A stretch of 64,000 nt of DNA from Viridilinea sp964592425. GTDB lineage: Bacteria > Chloroflexota > Chloroflexia > Chloroflexales > Chloroflexaceae. The notes beneath the pieces are model-generated. The model was not told the origin of the DNA. It ran no database searches and saw only the letters and a list, made by a program, of their open reading frames with translations. Numbering within the stretch: the stretch's first letter is position 1; the number at the start of each line of letters is the position of its first letter. A program made the position numbers and the translations under genes. The stretch covers positions 15,663-79,662 of the forward strand of contig CAZQCG010000022.1 of assembly GCA_964592425.1 (NCBI GenBank). Reading direction: 5' to 3'. Below are positions 8,134 through 17,222 of the stretch, piece by piece.

Positions 8134-9336
8134 TCAGGGTGTGAAGGGGTTGGGCTCAGGAATCTCGGCCTCGATCAGGTCGCCACTGGTCGGGTCAACC
8201 CCAGTCGTCAGGCTACCATCGGCGAGGGCGGCCAGGATCTCGTCGAGCTTGGCCTGCATCGCTGGCGTAATCGACGCTTCAGCCATGTGGAAGGGGGCCA
8301 GACCCACACCGTCACCGGCTGCATCGAAGACAAGCACGCCATTCCCCTTGAAGGTGCCGTCGAGCACGGCCTTGATCGTGCTGTAGACGGCCACGTCAAC
8401 CCGCTTGATCGCGCTGGAGAGGATCTTGTCGGCACCGGGGGCGCTGCCACCGGCAAAGGTGGTGCCGAACTCGTCCTGGTCGACCCCGATCACATAGGCG
8501 CCCTTGGCCGCCGCAGCAGCGATCGCGCCCGAGCCAGTCGGGCCGCCGGCCCCGAAGATTACGTCAGCACCGTCACCAACCATCTGCTCGGCAGTCGAGG
8601 CTCCCAGGGCCGGGTCGATAAAGGTCGGCAGGTAGACGCCCAGCAGGCCGATGTCGGGGCGCACATACTTGGCACCATTATCGAAGCCAAACTTGAACTT
8701 CTTGACCGGGGGGATCTCCTGCCCGGCCACGATGCCAATCGTGCCGCTCTCGCTCACCATCGCTGCCAGGGCCCCGGCCAGGAAGCCAGCCTGGTCTTCG
8801 CGGAAGTTCAGGCCAACCAGGTTATCGGTGACTGCGCCGGGCTCGTAGCCCTGGTCGACGCCGATGAAGATGATGTCGGGGTTGGCCGCTGCGGCTGCTT
8901 TGGTCGCATCAGCGATCAGGAAGCCGACGGTGACGATCACATCGAACCCTTCATCAACGAAGGTCTGGATGTTGGCCGCATAGTCAGCCTGGGCCGTCGT
9001 CTCAATATACTTGTACTCGAGACCAAACTCCTGGGCGGCACGCTCGGCACCCTTGTGAGCAAACTCGTTGAACGTGCCATCATTGACCTTGCCCAGGTCA
9101 GTCACCAGGGCGATACGCAGTTTGGGGGTGTCTGTAGTGGCTTCAGGCGTGGCCGTCGCCTCAGGGGCTGTCGTCGCTTCAGGGGCGGCGGTTGGCGCGA
9201 CCGTTGGTTCGGGGGCCGCCGTTGCTTCGGGGGCGGCGGTGGGCTGGGCTGGCGTGGTAGACTGCCCGCCACAGGCGGCCAGGGTCGGGATGAGTAGTAG
9301 CATGACTGCTAGCAGGGCGATCAACGATTTACGCAT
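8134..9336 (-). CDS. BMP-family solute-binding lipoprotein (PnrA-like)
   Basis: This is a substrate-binding protein of an ABC importer; the family usually binds nucleosides or related ligands. ATG 9336 (MRKSLIALLAVMLL) is preceded by AAAGGAG and gives a lipoprotein signal with an LAAC lipobox. A linker of about 50 residues built from PTAAPEAT-like repeats follows, then the BMP fold from KLRIALVTDLGKVNDGTFNE to the C-terminus, about 400 residues in all. The permease and ATPase genes are not adjacent and must lie elsewhere. The repeat-rich linker fits a cell-surface anchor in a monoderm-like envelope. Confidence 0.92.
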   Translation of the reverse strand: MRKSLIALLAVMLLLIPTLAACGGQSTTPAQPTAAPEATAAPEPTVAPTAAPEATTAPEATATPEATTDTPKLRIALVTDLGKVNDGTFNEFAHKGAERAAQEFGLEYKYIETTAQADYAANIQTFVDEGFDVIVTVGFLIADATKAAAAANPDIIFIGVDQGYEPGAVTDNLVGLNFREDQAGFLAGALAAMVSESGTIGIVAGQEIPPVKKFKFGFDNGAKYVRPDIGLLGVYLPTFIDPALGASTAEQMVGDGADVIFGAGGPTGSGAIAAAAAKGAYVIGVDQDEFGTTFAGGSAPGADKILSSAIKRVDVAVYSTIKAVLDGTFKGNGVLVFDAAGDGVGLAPFHMAEASITPAMQAKLDEILAALADGSLTTGVDPTSGDLIEAEIPEPNPFTP

Positions 9337-9456
9337 GGGTTGTTCTGCTCCTTTGAGTCTGTTGCCGATGATCAATACAAAAGAAAGGTATTAAAGAAGA
9401 CCCTCCTTTCATTGTCGAGATTGCGCAGAGCCGGGCGGCATCTGTAAGCCGAGGCG

Positions 9457-9462
9457 ATTATA
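9457..9462 (-). promoter_or_regulatory. Extended -10 promoter element for bmp
   Basis: On the minus strand TGCTATAAT gives a perfect -10 with an upstream TG. No good -35 is seen. It lies about 120 bp upstream of the bmp ATG in the divergent gap with the DUF58 gene. Confidence 0.4.
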
Positions 9463-9531
9463 GCACATCCTGTCGCCCTGGCCCGCCCCCGCCGCATTGA
9501 CGCAGGCAAGCGACTGTGCCATCATGATCCT

Positions 9532-10833
9532 ATGCTCAGACCACTCTTCGTCCTGATTCTGGCCGGGGCCAGCTTCCTGGCGGCTCAGGGTACGGGCCTC
9601 CGGCTCTTCTTCCACCTTAGCTACCTGCTGCTGGGCCTGCTGCTACTTGCCCTTGTCTGGGCCTGGCTCAACCTGCGTGGCCTCGAGTTTCGCCGGGAGA
9701 CTCTGACCCAGCGGGCGACGGTGGGGGAGTTTGCTCGCGAGCGCATCCATATGCGTAACCGCTGGCTGCTGCCCAAGCTCTGGATCGAGCTGCGTGACGA
9801 GTCGGAGCTGCCCGCCCATGGGGCCGGTTTTGTCGCTTCCCTGGCTGGGCGTGCAAGTGAACGCTGGACGACCCGCACCCTTTGTACGCGCCGCGGGCGC
9901 TTCCGGCTGGGTCCGGCAACCCTCTTCAGCGGTGATCCCTTCGGGATTGTGCGGCTACGGCGCAAGCTAGCTGGCTCTAACGAGATCCTGGTCTATCCGC
10001 AGACGGTTGATCTGCCGGAGTTCGTGCTGCCCGGTGCCGAGTTGCCCGGCGGCCAGACGACCCGCGCACGCAGCTTCAGCCTTTCGCCCAACGTGGCCAC
10101 GGTGCGAGAGTACGCCCCCGGCGACAGTATGAACCGCATCCACTGGCGCTCGACCGCCCGTACCGGGCGGTTGATGGTCAAAGAATTCGAGCTTGACCCG
10201 AGTGCCGATGTCTACCTGGTGCTTGACATGCACGAGCGGGCTGTGGTTAGCCTGCCAACTGCTCTGAACGAAGGCGACCATGCGCGTGATGAGCGCGCCG
10301 AGGGGCCCTGGTGGAGTCGCAAGCCCGCGCGGCCTGTGCTGCCCCCGCTCCCCCTCAGCAGCACCGAGGAGTATGCCGTGGTAGTGGCGGCCTCCCTGGC
10401 CCGCACGCTGCTGGCCCAGAACCGCATCGTCGGCCTGATCGCCTGGGGCCAGCACCGCGAATTGATCCCCGCCGAACGTGAGGCGCGCCAGCTCTTTAAG
10501 ATCCTTGAAGCCCTGGCGGTGCTGCGTGCGCATAGTGCCCATTCCCTGGCCGAAGTACTGCTGGCCGAGAGTGCGCGCTTCGGGCGCAACTGTGCCCTGC
10601 TGATCGTCACCTCGTCCCTGGACGAGCGCTGGATCGCCGCCCTGCAACAACAGCTCTACCGGGGCGTGCGGGCCTCGGTTATCTTTGTCGATCCACAGAG
10701 CTTCGGCGGCTGGCGTGATCCGCAGGCCCTACTCGACCGTCTGGTCGGGCTGCGGGTGCCTACCTACCACCTGCGGCGGGGCCAGCCCCTTGCTGAGGGC
10801 ATGCGCGCGCCCCTCAGGCATGGGTTAGGCTGA
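9532..10833 (+). CDS. DUF58-domain membrane-anchored protein
   Basis: This 433-residue protein has two N-terminal hydrophobic helices (about residues 3-20 and 27-45) and then a cytoplasmic DUF58 domain. The hallmark is YAPGDSMNRIHWRSTARTGRLMV, followed by a von-Willebrand-like fold (VYLVLDMHER). DUF58 proteins usually sit beside a MoxR-type AAA ATPase and a transglutaminase-like protein; neither is present here, although a related AAA gene lies at 34007. The molecular role is unknown. The start is ATG 9532. Confidence 0.9.
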   Translation: MLRPLFVLILAGASFLAAQGTGLRLFFHLSYLLLGLLLLALVWAWLNLRGLEFRRETLTQRATVGEFARERIHMRNRWLLPKLWIELRDESELPAHGAGFVASLAGRASERWTTRTLCTRRGRFRLGPATLFSGDPFGIVRLRRKLAGSNEILVYPQTVDLPEFVLPGAELPGGQTTRARSFSLSPNVATVREYAPGDSMNRIHWRSTARTGRLMVKEFELDPSADVYLVLDMHERAVVSLPTALNEGDHARDERAEGPWWSRKPARPVLPPLPLSSTEEYAVVVAASLARTLLAQNRIVGLIAWGQHRELIPAEREARQLFKILEALAVLRAHSAHSLAEVLLAESARFGRNCALLIVTSSLDERWIAALQQQLYRGVRASVIFVDPQSFGGWRDPQALLDRLVGLRVPTYHLRRGQPLAEGMRAPLRHGLG

Positions 10834-10859
10834 GCTGGGGCGATGTGGAGGGGTGCCTC

Positions 10860-10888
10860 TTGTGGGTGCCTATGAGAAGCTATATACT
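10860..10888 (+). promoter_or_regulatory. Sigma-70-type promoter for clpP-like gene
   Basis: TTGTGG at 10860-10865 and TATACT at 10883-10888 are separated by 17 bp, 38 bp upstream of the start codon at 10927. Confidence 0.6.
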
Positions 10889-10926
10889 GGACATGGTTGA
10901 CCGTGTCGCATGAATGAGGTTCAGGT

Positions 10927-11538
10927 ATGCATTCCGTGCCACAGCTTTCTATGCCGGTTCCGACGATCATTGAACGTACCGCTCGTGGTGAGCGCGCCTG
11001 GGATATCTTCTCGCGCATGCTCAGAGAGCGTGTGATTATGATCAGTACGCCGATTGATGATGACCTGGCCTCGCTGGTGGTTGCCCAGCTGTTGGTGCTC
11101 CAGCACGACGACCCTGACCGGGACATCTGGCTCTACCTGAACAGCCCCGGCGGTGTCATTCGCGCTGGCCTGGCAATCTACGATACGATGCAAATCGTAA
11201 CCCCTGACGTCTGTACCGTCTGTGTGGGCCGCTCTGCAAGCATGGCTACCGTGCTGCTGGCTGGCGGGGCCAAGGGCAAACGCTTCGCCCTGCCCCACGC
11301 TACCATTCACTCGCACCCGGCTGGCGGCGGTGCTGAAGGCTACGCCCCCGATGTCGAAATCCAGGTGCGCGAGATGCTGCGTCTGCAGCGGCTCATCCGT
11401 GAACTGATGGCTAAAGATACCGGCCAGCCCCTTGAGCGTATTGAACAGGACTTTAGCCGCGATGCCTACCTGACGCCCGAACAGGCGATTGCCTATGGCC
11501 TGATTGATAGCGTGCTCGAGGCACCAGGCAAACGCTGA
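10927..11538 (+). CDS. clpP: ClpP-family serine protease, divergent paralogue
   Basis: This is the peptidase subunit of an ATP-dependent Clp protease, 203 residues. The fold signature NSPGG and GLAIYDTM is present, as are the triad residues by my alignment from memory: Ser105 in GRSASMA, His130 in HSHPAG and Asp175 in the IEQDFSRDAYLTPEQA segment. Two usually rigid segments are unusual. The oxyanion strand reads NSPGGVIRAG where most have NSPGGSVxAG, and the His loop reads HSHPAGGGAEGYAPD where most have HQPxGGxxGQATD. It may therefore be a second ClpP forming mixed rings. No clpX is adjacent. Confidence 0.92.
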   Translation: MHSVPQLSMPVPTIIERTARGERAWDIFSRMLRERVIMISTPIDDDLASLVVAQLLVLQHDDPDRDIWLYLNSPGGVIRAGLAIYDTMQIVTPDVCTVCVGRSASMATVLLAGGAKGKRFALPHATIHSHPAGGGAEGYAPDVEIQVREMLRLQRLIRELMAKDTGQPLERIEQDFSRDAYLTPEQAIAYGLIDSVLEAPGKR

Positions 11539-11590
11539 TCGTTAGGAAGAACGGTGCTTCTTCCCGCTACGATCACCGCAGAGAGACGTC

Positions 11591-11626
11591 GTAGGGCCGC
11601 AGCAGCTAACGCTGCTACGGCCCTAC
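11591..11626. terminator. Hairpin of the GTAGGG-type repeat, likely clpP terminator
   Basis: Arms 11591-11606 and 11611-11626 pair over 16 bp with one mismatch and a TAAC loop. Relatives with the same GTAGGG(G)CGCAGCAGC arm occur at 20266 and, more weakly, at 35061, 53390 and 60518. Confidence 0.5.
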
Positions 11627-11642
11627 TTGCGCGTTCAAAGAT

Positions 11643-11658
11643 TTTACTGTAGAGTAAA
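11643..11658. promoter_or_regulatory. Candidate TetR operator upstream of RND operon
   Basis: TTTACT-GTAG-AGTAAA is a perfect 6+6 bp palindrome, 48 bp upstream of the RND start. It overlaps a possible -10 (TAGAGT, 17 bp from TTGCGC at 11627-11632). The operon's last gene encodes a TetR repressor, which makes autorepression through this site plausible. Confidence 0.4.
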
Positions 11659-11705
11659 GACAAATAACGTGCAACCACTGTGCATGCCGCGCCTGAGGAG
11701 GACGC

Positions 11706-14700
11706 ATGGCAACACCCCGGCGCCCCAACGAGAAACTCAACGGTCTCGCCATTGCGGATGTCTCGATCCGCCAGCCCGTCTTTATCACCATGGTGATGCT
11801 GGCGGTGATCACCTTCGGTCTGCTCGCCTTTCGCACTACCCCGGTCAACCTGCTGCCCGATATTGACGTCCCGGTCATGTCGGTAGCGATTGCCTACCCC
11901 GGTGCTGGCCCTGAAAGTGTCGCCGACCAGGTCGTCCGCCCGATTGAGGATGCGGTCAATACGATTGCTGGCCTTAAAGACCTGAATGCCACGGCCAGCG
12001 AGGGTCTGGCCGTGCTGGTATTGCAGTTCGAGGCGGGAACCGACATTAACCGCGCCGACCAGGATGTGCGCGAAAAGGTGAATGCGGTACTACCTGCGCT
12101 GCCGCGTGATGTGCGCCAGCCGATCTACCAGCGCTTCGACCCGAACCAGAACCCGATCATGTCGATCGCGGTAGCTGGTACTAGCGGCCAGTCGCCGCTT
12201 GAGCTGCGACGCATCCTTGATGACGAGATCGTGCCCCTGCTCCAGCGCGCCGAGGGCGTCGGCAATGTCGATGTCAGTGGTGGCCAGACCCGTCAGATCA
12301 ATGTGCTGATGGATCTGAAGAAGCTGCAGGCCTATGGCATTCTGCCCGTCCAGATCAGTCAGTCGCTTCGCCAGGCCAATGCCAACCTGGGGCTGGGCAG
12401 TATCACCCAGGATGCGACCGATATTAGTCTGCGCGCCCCCTCGCTGCTGCAGAGCCCCGAAGACATTGCGCGCATCCAGATCACCGGGACACCCTACCGC
12501 GTCGGTGATGTAGCGGTGGTTGAGGATGGCGTGGCTGAAGATACCAGCTACTCGCGCCTCGACGGTAGTGACGCGATCATTCTGGCGGTGCGTAAACAGT
12601 CGGGCACCAATACCGTCGCAGTGGCCGACAATGTGCGCGAAGCCCTGGACGAGATCTTCGCCACCCGCCCCGATCTCACCTATACCATCCCCCGCGATGA
12701 CTCGCTCGATGTGCGCAGCTCGGTGATCTCGTCGATCGAAGAGTTGATCTTCGCCTCGATCGCCGCCTTCCTGGTGGTCTGGTTCTTCTTCCGTAACCTG
12801 CGCAGCACGCTGATCACAATGTCCGGCCTGCCGGTCATTTTGATCGGCACCTTCATCTTTATGCCCATCTTCGGGCTGACGATCAACCTGATCACCCTGC
12901 TGGCCCTCTCGCTCTGTGTGGGTCTGGTGATCGACGATGCGATCGTTGTGCGCGAAAATATCTTCCGCCATGTCGAGCGTGGCGAGAACGCCCGTGTGGC
13001 TGCCTCCAAGGGCACCTGGGAGGTGGGCCTCTCGGTGTTGGCGATGACCCTGACGATTGTGGCCGTCTTTGTGCCAGTGACCTTTGCCGAGGGCACGGCC
13101 GGAATTGTCTTCAAATCCTTCGGGATTGTGATCGCCGTGGCCATCCTGCTCTCTCTGGTTGAGGCCTTCACCCTGGCCCCGATGCTCTCGGCCAATGTCT
13201 TTCCCAATGTCAAGCTCAAGCCGCATGCCGAGAAAGGGTCGCACCATGACGCCCTGCCTACGCTTGCGCTTGACCATGTCGAGGGTGAGCATATTGACCG
13301 TGACGCTAGCCTGGTTCACGAGGCGCACGAGGATCCTGGGCGCATGGGCCTGGCCTACGGCGAGATGCTTGCCTGGACACTTAAATCAACCGGTCATCGC
13401 CTGTTCGTCGTCGCTATCGCCATCGGTGTGCTGTTGCTGAGTATGGTCGTCGCCAGTGGGCTCAAGTTCTCCTTCTTCCCCGAGCAGGATACTCATGAGT
13501 TCCTGCTGGGCTTTGAGGCCCCGCCCGGGACGACCCTTGCTGAGACTGATCGCCTGGCCCGGCAGGCCGAGCAGGTGCTCCTGACTGACTCGGCGATCGA
13601 GACGGTCATCGCGACGATTGGCTTTACCGGCAACGCTGAGCGCAGCCAGTTTTTCGTCAAGCTGGTCGGGCGTACGCCAACCGTGGCGACCCAGGAGCGT
13701 CTGCGTGAGCAACTCCAGTTCTTGCCGCGGCTCTCCTTTGCCTTGCCCAGCTTCCAGCCCACCAGCACTGGCGTCGCCGGGCGCGAGCTTGTCGTGAGTC
13801 TGCAGACCACCCGCCCGATCAGTGAGCTTGATCCGGTGGTACAGGCGGTGCAGGCTGAGATGCAGCAGATCGAGGGCCTGGTTGATATCGACACCAATTT
13901 TCAGACCGGGCGGCCTGAGTTGCGCTTCATCGCCGACCCTGGGCGTATCGGTGAGCTTGGTGTTACCAACGATGACATTGCCAGTTCAGTGCGGGCCTTG
14001 ATCAATGGCGAGCGAGCCACCGTACTGCGCCAGAATGGTGTCGATACCGATGTGGTTGTGCGCCTGCGTGAAGAGGATCGCACCGGGGTCGAGTCGCTTG
14101 GTGCGATCAGTATTCCCGCCCGCACCGGCAGTGTGCCCCTGAGCGCCCTCGGGACGGTTGAGGTGGCCTCCGGCCCCGTGAGCATCAGCCGCTTCAACCG
14201 CCTCAACCAGGTACTCATCGGGGCCAACCTTGAGGGGCGCAACCTCGGTGAAGTGCAAGAGGATATCGAGCCACGCCTCAAGGCCCTGGGCATTCCCGAC
14301 GATGTGCTGATCAGCTATGTCGGCACGCTCCAGCAGACCAACGAGGGCTTCGAATCACTCTTCCTGGCCATGGCCCTCTCAGTGCTCTTTGTCTACATGG
14401 TGCTGGCCTCACAGTTTGGCTCGTTCAGCCAGCCCCTGGTGATTATGATGGCGATGCCCTTCAGCTTCATCGGGGCCTTCCTGGTGTTGCGTATCACCGG
14501 CCTGGATCTTGACATTACCGGCATGATCGGCCTCATCCTGCTGCTGGGCCTGGTGGTGAAGAACTCGATCCTGGTGGTTGACTTTACCAACCGCCTGCGC
14601 GATCTCGGTCTGCATAAACACGATGCCCTGCGCCTGGCCGGGGCCATCCGTCTGCGGCCAATCCTCATGACCTCGATCGCGCTGATTGCCGGGGCCTTAC

Positions 14701-14987
14701 CCACCGCCATCGGCCTCCACGTCTTTGGCAGCGGGGAGGGCAGCGAGTTCCGCAAGGGCCTGGCCTGGGTGATCGTTGGCGGCATGATCACCTCGACCCT
14801 GCTGACTCTGCTGGTTGTGCCGACGGTCTACAGCCTGGTCGACTCGCTCACCACGCGCATGACGGGTTGGTTTCGCCGTCGTATGCCGACCTCCTTCGAC
14901 TCACCTGCCGCCCCGCCGCCGGTGGCTCCACCACCGCCGATGGCCCCGCCGCCGCTGCCGACGCCCGCAGAGCCAAGTGCTGATTGA
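11706..14987 (+). CDS. RND efflux transporter, HAE1/AcrB-like
   Basis: This proton-driven multidrug-type pump is 1093 residues, the normal size. It opens with a short cytoplasmic segment and TM1 (VSIRQPVFITMVMLAVITFG), then the large porter loop (PVNLLPDIDVPVMSVAIAYPGAGPESV). The TM4 proton-relay motif GLVIDDAIVVRENIFRH keeps both aspartates. The second half repeats the fold, and TM10-12 are present (SILVVDFTNRLRD onward). An insert near residues 500-545 is rich in His and Asp/Glu. The C-terminus is a Pro-rich tail of about 30 residues. GAGGAGG precedes the ATG. It forms an operon with the adaptor and TetR genes; no TolC-like gene is present. Confidence 0.95.
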   Translation: MATPRRPNEKLNGLAIADVSIRQPVFITMVMLAVITFGLLAFRTTPVNLLPDIDVPVMSVAIAYPGAGPESVADQVVRPIEDAVNTIAGLKDLNATASEGLAVLVLQFEAGTDINRADQDVREKVNAVLPALPRDVRQPIYQRFDPNQNPIMSIAVAGTSGQSPLELRRILDDEIVPLLQRAEGVGNVDVSGGQTRQINVLMDLKKLQAYGILPVQISQSLRQANANLGLGSITQDATDISLRAPSLLQSPEDIARIQITGTPYRVGDVAVVEDGVAEDTSYSRLDGSDAIILAVRKQSGTNTVAVADNVREALDEIFATRPDLTYTIPRDDSLDVRSSVISSIEELIFASIAAFLVVWFFFRNLRSTLITMSGLPVILIGTFIFMPIFGLTINLITLLALSLCVGLVIDDAIVVRENIFRHVERGENARVAASKGTWEVGLSVLAMTLTIVAVFVPVTFAEGTAGIVFKSFGIVIAVAILLSLVEAFTLAPMLSANVFPNVKLKPHAEKGSHHDALPTLALDHVEGEHIDRDASLVHEAHEDPGRMGLAYGEMLAWTLKSTGHRLFVVAIAIGVLLLSMVVASGLKFSFFPEQDTHEFLLGFEAPPGTTLAETDRLARQAEQVLLTDSAIETVIATIGFTGNAERSQFFVKLVGRTPTVATQERLREQLQFLPRLSFALPSFQPTSTGVAGRELVVSLQTTRPISELDPVVQAVQAEMQQIEGLVDIDTNFQTGRPELRFIADPGRIGELGVTNDDIASSVRALINGERATVLRQNGVDTDVVVRLREEDRTGVESLGAISIPARTGSVPLSALGTVEVASGPVSISRFNRLNQVLIGANLEGRNLGEVQEDIEPRLKALGIPDDVLISYVGTLQQTNEGFESLFLAMALSVLFVYMVLASQFGSFSQPLVIMMAMPFSFIGAFLVLRITGLDLDITGMIGLILLLGLVVKNSILVVDFTNRLRDLGLHKHDALRLAGAIRLRPILMTSIALIAGALPTAIGLHVFGSGEGSEFRKGLAWVIVGGMITSTLLTLLVVPTVYSLVDSLTTRMTGWFRRRMPTSFDSPAAPPPVAPPPPMAPPPLPTPAEPSAD

Positions 14988-15023
14988 ACTAGCTGCTACG
15001 TGATTTTTTGGAGGTGTGTGACC

Positions 15024-16595
15024 GTGTATCACAAATTTCTCGTCGCCATCCTGGTCGCCGCCACCCTGAGCGGGTGTGCTGCCACGGCGCAGCCGACGAC
15101 CGACTCTGTGGCAACGCCGGTGCCGACGATGGTGCTGGCCGCCGACGGCGTGACGATGGCCCCGACCGACGTTGCGGCACCCGCAGCGGGTGGTGCGACT
15201 ACCCCACAGATCGACCTTGGTGTCTCGGCTTCAGGTGAGGTGATCCCCCACCGCAGCGCCGAACTGAGCTTCCGTGTGCCTGGCACGGTGTCCGAGTTGC
15301 TGGTTGAAGAGGGCGATACGGTTCAGTCCGGCCAGGAACTGGCCCGCCTCGATCTGGCTGAGCTTGAGCTTGGTCTGCGTCAGGCTGAGGCAGGCCTGGC
15401 CCAGGCCCAGGCTGGCTATGAGCGCCTGCTCGACGGGGCTACCACCGAGGAGGTTGCCGCTGCCCGTGCCCAGGTCGCCCAGGCCCAGGGTGCGCTGCGC
15501 CAGGCGCGTGGCAGCGTCACTGCTCAAGATATTGCTGCCGCCGAAGCGAACTTGCAGAGCGCCCTGGCGCGCCAGGCTGAGATTGCCGCTGGCCCCAAGC
15601 AGACCGATCTGCAACAAGTTCAGGCTGCGGTGACCCAGGCCCGCTCGAATCTCGAACTGCAGCGCACCAACCTTTCGGCAGCCAAGACTAATGCCCAGAT
15701 CCAGATGGAGGTGGCGGCGAACGCCCTGCGTGACGCGCAGCAAGTCTACTCGGAGATCTACTGGCGCAACTTCGAACTGGCGCGCAAGCTCGACAATTTC
15801 AGCATGGAACTCCCCCGCGAGGCCCGTGATGCTGAGGAGCAGGCTCTACGCCAGGTCGAAAATGCCGAGGCCCGTCTGGAGCAGTCCCGCCTGGCTGCCG
15901 AGCAGGCCGCCCAGAATGAGATCGACGGCATCCGGGCAGCCGAGGCCGGTGTTTCTACCGCTGAGGCTAACTTGCAGCGCCTGCTTGATGGTGCGACCAG
16001 CGATCAGCGTGCTGCTGTTGATGCCCAGGTCGCCCAGGCCCGGGCGACCCTCGACAAGCTCCGTGGCGATCAGCGTGCCGGAGCCGTCCAGGCCGCCGAG
16101 GCTGGCGTGGCCGCTGCCCAGGCCAACCTTGGGCGGGTGACCAGCGACCCGAGTGCGGCAACCCTTGCTGGCAGCATGGCCCAGGTCGAGCAGGCCCGGG
16201 CCGCCGTCGATTCGGCCAAGCTCAACCTGGCCAAGGCCACCCTGGTGGCCCCCTTCGATGGGATCGTCGCCAATGTCAACATTGATGTTGGTGATCTTGC
16301 CTCGGGTGGTGGCGCACTACCAGCCATCCAGATCGTTGATACGAGCGAGTTGCGGGTCGAGGTTAATGTCAGTGACACCGACGTGGCCCGCGTGCGCGAA
16401 GGTATGCCAGCTCGCATTACGCTTGATGCCATCCCCGGCCAGAGCTTCGGGGGCACCGTGACCTACATCGCACCAACGGCGACGGCCGTCGGCAATATTC
16501 GCACCTACCTGGTGCGGGTGACCCTTGATGAGGATCGACCCGAGGGCATGCGGGCCGGGATGAGCGCACGGGTTAACATCCTGGTCGAAGGATAA
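15024..16595 (+). CDS. RND periplasmic adaptor (HlyD-like) lipoprotein
   Basis: This membrane-fusion subunit works with the upstream pump. I chose GTG 15024 because TTGGAGG sits nine bases upstream and the product starts directly with a lipoprotein signal (KFLVAILVAATLSGC). A biotinyl-lipoyl half (VSELLVEEGDTVQSGQELARLD) is followed by a very long coiled-coil hairpin, then the second lipoyl half and a beta-barrel (LVAPFDGIVANVNIDVGDLA). The hairpin holds two copies of a unit containing RLLDGAT, near residues 130 and 315, so it was lengthened by duplication. At 523 residues it is longer than common AcrA-type adaptors. Confidence 0.92.
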   Translation: MYHKFLVAILVAATLSGCAATAQPTTDSVATPVPTMVLAADGVTMAPTDVAAPAAGGATTPQIDLGVSASGEVIPHRSAELSFRVPGTVSELLVEEGDTVQSGQELARLDLAELELGLRQAEAGLAQAQAGYERLLDGATTEEVAAARAQVAQAQGALRQARGSVTAQDIAAAEANLQSALARQAEIAAGPKQTDLQQVQAAVTQARSNLELQRTNLSAAKTNAQIQMEVAANALRDAQQVYSEIYWRNFELARKLDNFSMELPREARDAEEQALRQVENAEARLEQSRLAAEQAAQNEIDGIRAAEAGVSTAEANLQRLLDGATSDQRAAVDAQVAQARATLDKLRGDQRAGAVQAAEAGVAAAQANLGRVTSDPSAATLAGSMAQVEQARAAVDSAKLNLAKATLVAPFDGIVANVNIDVGDLASGGGALPAIQIVDTSELRVEVNVSDTDVARVREGMPARITLDAIPGQSFGGTVTYIAPTATAVGNIRTYLVRVTLDEDRPEGMRAGMSARVNILVEG

Positions 16596-16602
16596 GCCAG
16601 CC

Positions 16603-17202
16603 ATGAGTCAGAACCTCCGCGAACGGCGTCGGGCTATGCTCCGCGAGGAGATCCTTGCAGCAACCCACCAGTTGATGGCCGAGCGGGGTTATGTAGCCTT
16701 GTCGATGGACGAGTTGGCAGCCAGGGTCGGCGTCTCAAAGCCGACCCTCTACAGCCAGTTTCCTACCAAGGAGGATCTGGTTGCCGCGATGGCTATCCAG
16801 CTCCTTGAGCGGGTCTTCACCCAGATCGAGCTGGAGACGGATGTCTCGCCGCTTGAACGCCTGCTACGTTTTCTCCACGCAAGTGTACGGCTGCAACTGG
16901 ACCACCGTACCAGCGCCATGCAACTCTGGATGCCCGAAATTGTCGATCTGCTGGAACGCCATCCCCAATCGCGTGAGTTCATCTGCCGGGTTGACGAGCG
17001 GCTGGTACGAACGATCCAGGAGGCGATTGAGGCCGGGGAGATCGATCCGGACGTTGACATCGCGAGTGCCGTGCGTATCTTCAACGCGCTGAACATCTCG
17101 CCCAGCATTGGGCGTCTGCACAACGCTGGCGAGCCCGACCCCGAGCGTATGGCCGCGACGGTTGTGGCGGTCTTCCGCCGCGGTATGGCCCCACCGGACT
17201 GA
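16603..17202 (+). CDS. TetR-family transcriptional regulator
   Basis: This 199-residue repressor has an N-terminal helix-turn-helix (about residues 15-60, with MDELAARVGVSKPTLYSQFPTKEDL reading over the recognition helix) and an all-helical ligand-binding domain. It begins 7 bp after the adaptor stop codon, so it is cotranscribed with the RND pump and probably represses the operon. The palindrome at 11643-11658 is the best operator candidate. The ligand is unknown but is likely a pump substrate. Confidence 0.93.
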   Translation: MSQNLRERRRAMLREEILAATHQLMAERGYVALSMDELAARVGVSKPTLYSQFPTKEDLVAAMAIQLLERVFTQIELETDVSPLERLLRFLHASVRLQLDHRTSAMQLWMPEIVDLLERHPQSREFICRVDERLVRTIQEAIEAGEIDPDVDIASAVRIFNALNISPSIGRLHNAGEPDPERMAATVVAVFRRGMAPPD

Positions 17203-17222
17203 ACGCGCTAACCCGGACGTCG

